This document shows, piece by piece, positions 24,501-33,500 of a DNA stretch of 64,000 nt. The stretch covers positions 124,001 to 188,000 of the forward strand of contig WNNJ02002569.1 in NCBI GenBank assembly GCA_012934845.2, written 5' to 3'. This DNA comes from Pomphorhynchus laevis. Its lineage: Eukaryota > Acanthocephala > Palaeacanthocephala > Echinorhynchida > Pomphorhynchidae. Position 1 is the first letter of the stretch; the number at the start of each line of letters is the position of its first letter. A program made the position numbers and the translations under genes. The notes beneath the pieces are model-generated. The model ran no database searches and was not told the origin of the DNA. It was given only the letters and a program-made list of their open reading frames with translations.

Positions 24501-27500
24501 AGTCAAATTCAGTTTTAACAAACTGATAATAATATAATATTATTACAATATTATTTTATAATATTAAATTATGTAAACATTATATGTTCTATTTTAATAT
24601 CTCTTAACAGATTTCTAGCGCTTATTTTAAAATAACTAAGTTGTAAATTCCTAGTCTACACGCCCAATTCTTCATTGATTTAAAATTGTGTTTTTTTCCA
24701 TAATTGATTTTTAATACAAATCGTTATTATCAATAAATACTTGATTTATCACGATATTTGTTTCTACAATTACGTTTATATATTTATTTGCAGATTTTAT
24801 TTCACTTAATTATATCTATTATAACGTATTTAGTATAACATTTATTTGTTATATTACAAAGTTACCATTTTACGAGTCAATGATAAATGAATTTATCATT
24901 TTATATAATTTGAGAAATAGATAAAATTCATATTAAAACTCAAATTCATAAAACTCAAATTATTGTGGTACCTGTGTCACGACTACTGATACATTAAAAT
25001 ATAAATTAAAATACGAATTTTATAAGATTTCGATTTCCAAAATATTACATCAGAAACTATCGAAATACAAAAACTTTTAAATTAAAAATACTACAAAAAG
25101 GTAAGTTTAAAAATATCAATATTATTTTAAATTTTTACATTTTTCAATGCTTAGTGGACGGCATTTTTATTTATTTTCTAATGGCAAGGAAATTGCTACA
25201 CCGTGTGTTTTTTTGCAATAAGGAAATTGGTTATGTCTTAGTAATTATTAAGATTTTCAGTGGTTACCCTATTTTTAGCGAATATGAAATTTTCGCTAAA
25301 AAAATTCTGTTTCGCTAAAAAACATTCTCTTTCGCCGGAAACAGAATGCAATTGTAAAAGTCTTAGTTTTGATAAAATAAATGAACATATATGTACCCAT
25401 AATCTAGAATTAATTGAAAATTGTGAATTAAGAAAGCTGCTATCAAAAGGGTATAAATATAGATTAAATAACAACAACGACAAAAATAAAATTTACAGTT
25501 CGTTATATAATAACTTAAATGATTACTTTAGTAAGCTGATTAATAGTGAAAGCTCGAATATATCTAAGATAAAAATTTGGAAAGATTATATATTTGATAA
25601 AATTAAAAATAAAATGAAAATAACAAACAATTATAAAAGGAAAGATAAAATTAATAAAGATATGTATAAAGAACTTACTAAATTAAAGGATAACTATATA
25701 ATAACAACTATTGATAAAGCTAGTAATAACTTTGTCTTCATATGCAAAAAGCTTTATTATGATATACTAATGAAAGAGGTTAATTCTAATGATTTAAATG
25801 TAAATCCAACATATGAACGTAGTGAGTTGAGTTTAGAAACAATTATTACAAGTCACTGTTCTATAATGGATAAAAAGGGTATAAAGGTTGAATTAGATAA
25901 TAAAACTATACCTATATTATATTGGAATCCAAAATTACATAAAAATCCAATAAAACCTAGGTTCATATGTAGTGCGTTTAAATGTACATTAAAACCACTT
26001 TCTGTCTATATGAATAAAATACTTAAAGTAATTAAAGCACATTTTAAAAAATATTGCAAGGTAATCGAAATTAATACTGGTATAAAACACTATTTCAGTA
26101 TTAATTCTACAAAAGAATTTTTAGAACAGACAAAAGGAATAAATTTTCAAAATATAAATACATACGATTTTAGTACGCTTTATACAAATCTAGATTTAGT
26201 AGATATTAAAGAAGCGTTAGTAAAATTAATTAATCTTATATTCGGAAAAAGATATACATATATATGTTATAATAATTATAACGCCTATCTAACAAAAATT
26301 AAACCATCAAGTAAATATAAATATATGGATAAAATTGAATTAATAGAATCCTTAAATATTTTGATAAATCAAAATTATTTAAAAGTAGGGACATCTATAT
26401 TTAGACAAGTAAAAGGTGTTCCAATGGGTGGTAATAGTAGCCCAATTATAGCTGACTTGTTTTTAAGCTTTATAGAATATGAATTTGTTCATAACTGTGT
26501 AAAAACTAAATCTAAATTAATATAAATATATGAAATATATGTTTCGATACATTGATGATATATGTGTATTTAATTCTAATAATTTTTATTCAATTAGTGA
26601 GCACATTTATCCAGAAAGCCTTATTCTTAACAAAACCAATATTAATGATAAAGAAGGTGTATATCTAGATATGAACATTAAATTAACATTAACTAAAACT
26701 ACTATTAATTTATATCGTAAAGATGACATATTTAAATTTACAAGAAACATATTTTTGCATGAGCATTCATGCATACCATATAATATAAAATATAATACAT
26801 TAAATAATGAAATTTTAAGAATTGCAACAATATGTAATGATATTGGCTTTCTTCAAAATCATTTAAATAATTTAATAGATACATATTTTAAACTAGGTTA
26901 CTATAAAAATAACATCAAGCAGAAAATAGTAAAATATATAAATCAACACAATAATATAAAGAATAAATTTAAACTCTTAAGTGGCAAATTTTTATGGATG
27001 GATAATAAATAATATACTTTGTATTAGAATAAGATACTAGATAGTTATTTCAGAGGAAATACATCATTAGCATGTATTTGGCCCCGCTGCTATGTTGGGT
27101 AGAGGAGTTAGGGGCCGAAACCTGATAGCATAGCAGTTCCTCCTGATGACCTCTAATTCTTATTCTGATACAACGTCTGTTATTTATTAGTCAATTCATA
27201 AAAATGACGTTTATTTTAAATTTCAATTTTTTATTTTAACTTGATTTAAATTATAGAAAATCTAAAAACAATTATTTAATTTTATTATTTAATTATTAAA
27301 TTTTGATTTAGCATTATTATGTTTTGTTTATTTTATAATTATATTAAATACGTAGACTCAGTTAGCTGATTTAATATTTTAATAGTAAATAAAACTTATA
27401 TTTTAACAAAATATTTATATTTCTAATTATCATATTGAATGCACTAAATTTACACATCTTAAATGTTTTAGAAATTCATTATTTGCTACGTTTTAATTTG

Positions 27501-30500
27501 ATATTTAAATCAGTTATTTCAAAATATTCAATTTTCGCAGAATTTGGTTATTTGCAGATGACAAAATAAAATAAAATTTGAAAATTAAAATTGATATTTT
27601 GTAAGTAAAATATTAAATTTGTTAAAAATAATTGAATTATAAATTTGTTCATAAAGTATGCAACTAGAAACTAACATACCTTCCGTCATTGCTAGGAACT
27701 CGTTGTTTTTCACTCCTGCTTTTCGCACAATAGAGATGACGTCTAACATGTCGAATGCCGCTTCGCTGTTGTGGTATCCCTAGTTTCTTTACCCTTTCAC
27801 TCTCCAAAATACTAAAGTTTACAATTTTTTAAATTTCAATTCACTAATGACATTTAAGATTCTTTCTCGGGAGAATCTGTAAATTAATTGTAATTGATTT
27901 TTCTTAATATTCTACAAACATTTAAGCTTAAAAATCACAGTACTATTCATAATTTTATGTTTAACTCATTATTGCTCAGCGAAACATCATTAGTCGCTTG
28001 ATTTAGATTTTTGGCGTTTTAAAAATTTTATAATTTTATATTCATTAAATATAAATTTCATAACTTACGGCTAAGTAAACTTTGTTTTTATTCCCTTAAG
28101 TTGAAAGCATGAGCTATCGAAATATAGTAAAATACTTTAGGAGCAATGTACACATTTTTCGAAAAGAAGAAATGTTTATATTATTGCATGGATATTTATT
28201 ATATCCCTATAGAAGATTCCAACTAATTTCGACACATTATATGTTTCGTATTCTATTACGGATAATAAAATCATCCATAATAAGAATATAGTTAAATAAT
28301 CACATTAATTAATATATTTAAATAATCACATTAATTATGTAAGCAATAAGGAATTTATTTATGAAATTAAAAATTTAGTTTAAAAATTTATAAATTTGAA
28401 ATTTTAGATTCATATTTCAAAATAATTATAAATAAAGAATTATATTGTAGAATTATATTATATTATTATATTTAAGTGTAGCTGAATCAAAGAAAGGAAA
28501 TGTTATTTTTAATAAAATAAAATTTTTCTTTTTCCTTTGATCTAGCTCAAATAATTCTTTATCAATAATGGATGATTATCTAATATTTAAAAGTTTTATT
28601 TAAAAAAATAAAAATTTTATTAATTATAATTTATAATTTATAATCGTATACAATTTATAGCTTTTAAACCAAATACCTTAAATCTGTCTGATATTCGAAA
28701 CGTTGAGTTTTTTAATTTTTTATAATATAATATATTATTTAATACATCATATAATGTATTAAAATGATACAGATTCTGTAATTTTCTGTAATTTTATTAA
28801 AATAAAATTTTCCTTCGTCTTTTGATCCAGCTCCAATAGTTCTTTATTAATAACATGATCATTATCAACAATAACAAAACAAAAATACGTGTTTTTGTTT
28901 CTAATTGTGCTATTATTTATTAAGTGTATAAATTTTACCAGAATTCGTAGGCAATATTATCATAAGGTGCTCCTAGCTCATATGCCCAATGATTTTCTGC
29001 TCCATCAATTGTTTTGTAACATCTACTACATTTTGTTTTATTATTGATTGCCGATGTATCGATATTGCTGGTTACCTGGTAATTTCGTTGAGTGTCGTAG
29101 CAATTACAAATTGGTAAACGCTTGCGGCAATTAACGTGAAATTGATGTTGCATTATCTCTTCGTTTTAGCCGCTATTGAAACTAATTAACTAATTATGTT
29201 ACAAACGTTTCCATAGTAATGATTATTAGTTTGCAAACATTTCAAAATACATTAAGTTATTTCACATAATTTTATTAAAAGTTACTAATTTCAAATAAAA
29301 ATTGAATATGTTACATCTAACAAAAATTAAACACTAAAGTAACTATAAATTATAAAATTAAATTAATAGAAACCTTACATATTTTGATAAATCGAAATTA
29401 TTTTAAACTAGGGACATCCAAATCTAATAGTTTTTATTCAATAAGCGAACAAATTTATCCAGGTTTTATTATTTTTAATAAAATCAATATTAATGATAAA
29501 GAAGGTACGTGCATACCTTCTTTATTATTCTTAATTATTAATAAATGATATTAATGATATTAATAAAATCAATATTAATTATAAAGAAGGTATGTTAATA
29601 CAAAAAAAAACAAAGTTTTTTAATGTGGCAAATGCAGTGCAAATGCACTGTGTGCTTACAAGCCCACAAAAGCGAAACAGATTTAAAAAAGTTACTCGTT
29701 TAGTAGCATCGATTTTAGTTGCTTTTTGAAAAATAGGAGTGAGGATGATGATCGCAGATGATCAGGTAGGGAATTCCAAATGAGAGGAGCAGTGGTATGT
29801 AGGGATCGACGGCCGAAGTTGATTGAGTGAAGTACGTGTAGCAGAAGAGAATCAAGGAACGTAGGTGAGTAGAAAGAGAGCGAGATTCACTTAGAGTTGG
29901 CAGATAGAGAAAAAAAGGAGAATTACAATGGAGAAGGCGATAAGTTAGACAAAGCAGATGAAAACGAACGCGATGTTCAATACTTAGGCATCCAAGTTTT
30001 GATAAATAGGAAGAGATATGATCGAATTTACGAAGTCGAAAAAGGATGCGCACAGCAAAGTTAATGAGGCGCTGAAGAGGTTTAAGGGATGACTTTGAAG
30101 AGAAGACGAGAAGGCTAATATAGTAATCAATACGTGGGGAAAGAAGGGAGAAGATAAGAGATTTACATGAACTAAAATCTAGAGAATTTCGGACGAGATG
30201 AATATCACGAGAAGAATATTTGAATACCTAGTTTTATCACGAATGAAGGAAAACAATGTTTGAGAAGTTTACCTTCTCAAACATTTAAGCAAAGTGTCGG
30301 AAACGCCTATATTCACAATGTCACACAGGCAACCGAAACGACCAGTAAGTACTTCATTATACTGAAAAGTGTTGCCGGGTACTCCATCATTTCGATGCTG
30401 AAGTTGTCGTCTAGAAGTGACATGGTGACTGTAAGTCGTAAATCAAATTCCAGTCTATCAAGCAACACTATTTTATATAAATGCCGAATTTCGTAAGAAA

Positions 30501-33500
30501 TCCAGGCCGTTGTTTACCTAGCACATCCGTGCAATACTATTATACCTGCCATATCCATTAAGGATCCAACGAGCTCAGCGACAATTCAGCAACAACCTCT
30601 GCCTCGTGTTTAAAGATGGTCCGCACAACAATTCGATCTGGTTAAGAGCGTAAGCCTCAGACACTTAAGCAAAGTGTCTGAAACGCCTTCATTCACAATG
30701 TCACGCAGGCAACCGAAACTACCAGTGAGTAATTCATTCTACTGATAAGTGTTGCCTGGTACTCATCATTTTGATGCTGAAGTGGTCGTCTATAATTGAC
30801 ATTGTGACTGAAAGTCGTAAATCAAAGTCTAGTCTAACAAGCAACACCATTATATAATAGTGAGTATATACCATTATAATTATATACACCTATTATATAT
30901 ACCAACACCATTATCTGAATTATCCTATGATGATAAGCTCGTCTAGTAAACATATTATGAATTTTTTTAAATTTAAATATATCATCTTACGATATAAATT
31001 AATAATAGTTTTAATTGATGTTAATTTAATGTTCCTAAAATATACTAATACTAAATAAAATATTAAATAATATTAAAATACTAACTATAATATTAACTTA
31101 GTATTTTAAGTAGATTTTTTTTGGAAGAAATTAATTCTAATGATTTAAATGTAAATCCAACATATGAACGGAGTGATTTAAGTTCAAAAGGTTGAAACAG
31201 ATAATAAAACTATACCTATATTATATTGGAATCCAAAATTACATAAAAATCCAATAAAACCTAGGTTCATATGTAGTGCGTTTAAATGTACATTAAAACC
31301 ACTTTCTCTTAAAGAAAGTGGGCTTTTTCACTTTAAGCAATTAAACCACACTTTAAAGCAACAAACCACACTGATATGTAATATATAATATAGTGTTTCA
31401 ATAAATCATTCGTAGATTGAAAATTTCGCAGAATAAATCTTTCGAGCGATTTGAAAGTTTTAAAATACTTATCCATAAATATTAACTTAAACATCTTTTA
31501 ATCACATATTTTAAATGTTGTCACACAAAATTATCAAATAAATTTCCTTTGGATTAAATTTTAAAATCAGATCAAAATCACAAAAATTAATATATTTTTT
31601 GTAATATAATAATATAATCGAAATTAATCGATTATATTTTGAAACGTACAAAACGAATAAATTTTCAAAATATAAATACACACGATTTTAGTACGCTTTA
31701 TACAAATCTAGATTTAGTAGATATTAAAGAAGCGTTAGAAAAATTAATTAACCTTATATTCGGAAAAAGATATACATAGATATGCTATAATAATTATAAC
31801 GTCTATCTAACAAAAATTAAACCATCATGTAAATATAAATATATGAATAAAATTGAATTATTAGAATCCTTAAATATTTTGATAAATCAAAATTATTTAA
31901 AGGTAGAGACATCTATATTTAGACAAATAAGAGGTGTTACGATGGGGGTTAATAGTAGCCCGTTTATAGCTGACTTGTTTTTAAGCTTTATAGAATATGA
32001 ATTTGTTAATAACTGTATAAAAACTAAATCTAAACAATATAAATATATGAAATATATGTTTCGATACATTGATGATATATGTGTATTTAATTCTAATAAT
32101 TTTTATTCAATAAGCGAACAAATTTATCCAGAAAGCCTTATTCTTAACAAAACCAATATTAATGATAAAGAAGGTGTATGTATAGATATGAACATATGAA
32201 GGTATGATAAAGAAGGTGCTTCAATGGAAGGATATAGTAGCCCAATTATAGCTGATTTATTTTTAAGCTTTATAGAATATGAATTTGTTTATAAGTGTTT
32301 AAAAAATAAATCTAAATTATATAAAGGTTAAATATATGTTTCGATGCATTGATGATATATGTGTATTTTACTCTTATAATTTTTATTCAATTAGTGAACA
32401 AATCAATTCAGGTAGCTTTATTCTTAATAAAACCCGAATTGACGATAAAGAAGGTATATATCTATATATGGACATTAAATTTATATTAATTAAAACTTTT
32501 TTTAATAATAGTTTTAATTATGCAGAATTTTAATGAAATCCTGCATAAAATTATTAAATTATGTTTAATTATTTATAATTATTTATAAATAATTATTAAT
32601 TACTAATTATTTAAGTTAATTTATAAAAATTAACTATTTTAAATTTCAATTTTTTATTTAAATTTAAATTTTGAATTACTTAAATTTTATTCAGCATTAT
32701 ATTTAATTTATAAATAATTTAATATACATAGACTCAGTTACCTTATCTGATTCCTTAAAGAATTTTTGTCTCTAGGATTCATCCACTTTTACAAGTACAG
32801 CGCCTGAGAGCTTTAAGTTTGAATTTGATTCAGATACTGCTAAAACTGCTCAAGCCTTACTCAATTATAATGATGTACTACAAACTAGACGTTATGAACT
32901 TGTTCCTAAAGAGTAATATATTATCTCTCACTTCTAATACCGCCGATATTGTTTATACTTTTCATTCTGCAGTATTTCTGAAAATGAATTTTGGAGAAAC
33001 TTCTTTTATCGAATATCACTTGCTAAACGTTGTGGTACAACGTACAGTACAGGTAACACAGTTTTTTAAATTAGATCAAAATATTTACAGTTCTTATGTA
33101 TAGATACTAACCATTCGGTTTCAGACGATTTGAACACAGACGGTAAATTTTACGAACTAAGTTTCAACTGCATCGTCTAGTTACATAAATGTTTATTTTA
33201 AATTTAATTGTTGATAATCTTATAATAATCTAATCTAAGAATCGATTTTAATTTATGAATTTCTAGATTAATTTTGATTAATCTGAAATTCAGCTTTTTT
33301 TGAGTATGAAAAATCGAAAATCACAAGTCCAAAATAAGGAAACACTTGTTTATAAAAAACAATTGGTTTATTTGATAAAAATAATGAAATATAATAATAA
33401 ATAAAAATATAAATTATTTATTTATTTAAACAGTTTATTTATCAATTTTATTAATAAACAATTTATAAAATTGTAGTTTGGAAGAAGATTGAATAGATCA

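Larger units (their letters stand above)
25345..27375 (+). mobile_element. Naiad-type PLE, copy 5 (best RT)
   Basis: 5'-truncated exactly at the CxC linker, with complete RT and 3' UTR, inserted in intron 3 of the SYAP1-like gene in the same orientation. Just upstream, CGCTAAAAAAATTCTGTTTC and a second CGCTAAAAAA repeat form a short low-complexity junction. The 3' end carries the terminal motif ACGTAGACTCAGTTAGCTGA at ~27350-27369. It is the least decayed RT in the window and so the youngest-looking copy. Confidence 0.88.

Noticed and set aside
27019-27173. HDV-like ribozyme in the Naiad 3' UTR
   Set aside because: P1 and P2 form a pseudoknot as in HDV, but there is no P3 with the conserved L3 pyrimidines, no P4, and no conserved cytosine context just before the P2 3' strand, on either strand.
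33125-33180. Terminal SYAP1-like exon reading through to TAG at 33178
   Set aside because: Possible, but a GTAAAT donor after 33142 and an in-phase acceptor at 35575 add a family-like acidic Trp-containing C-terminus, so the longer model is preferred.
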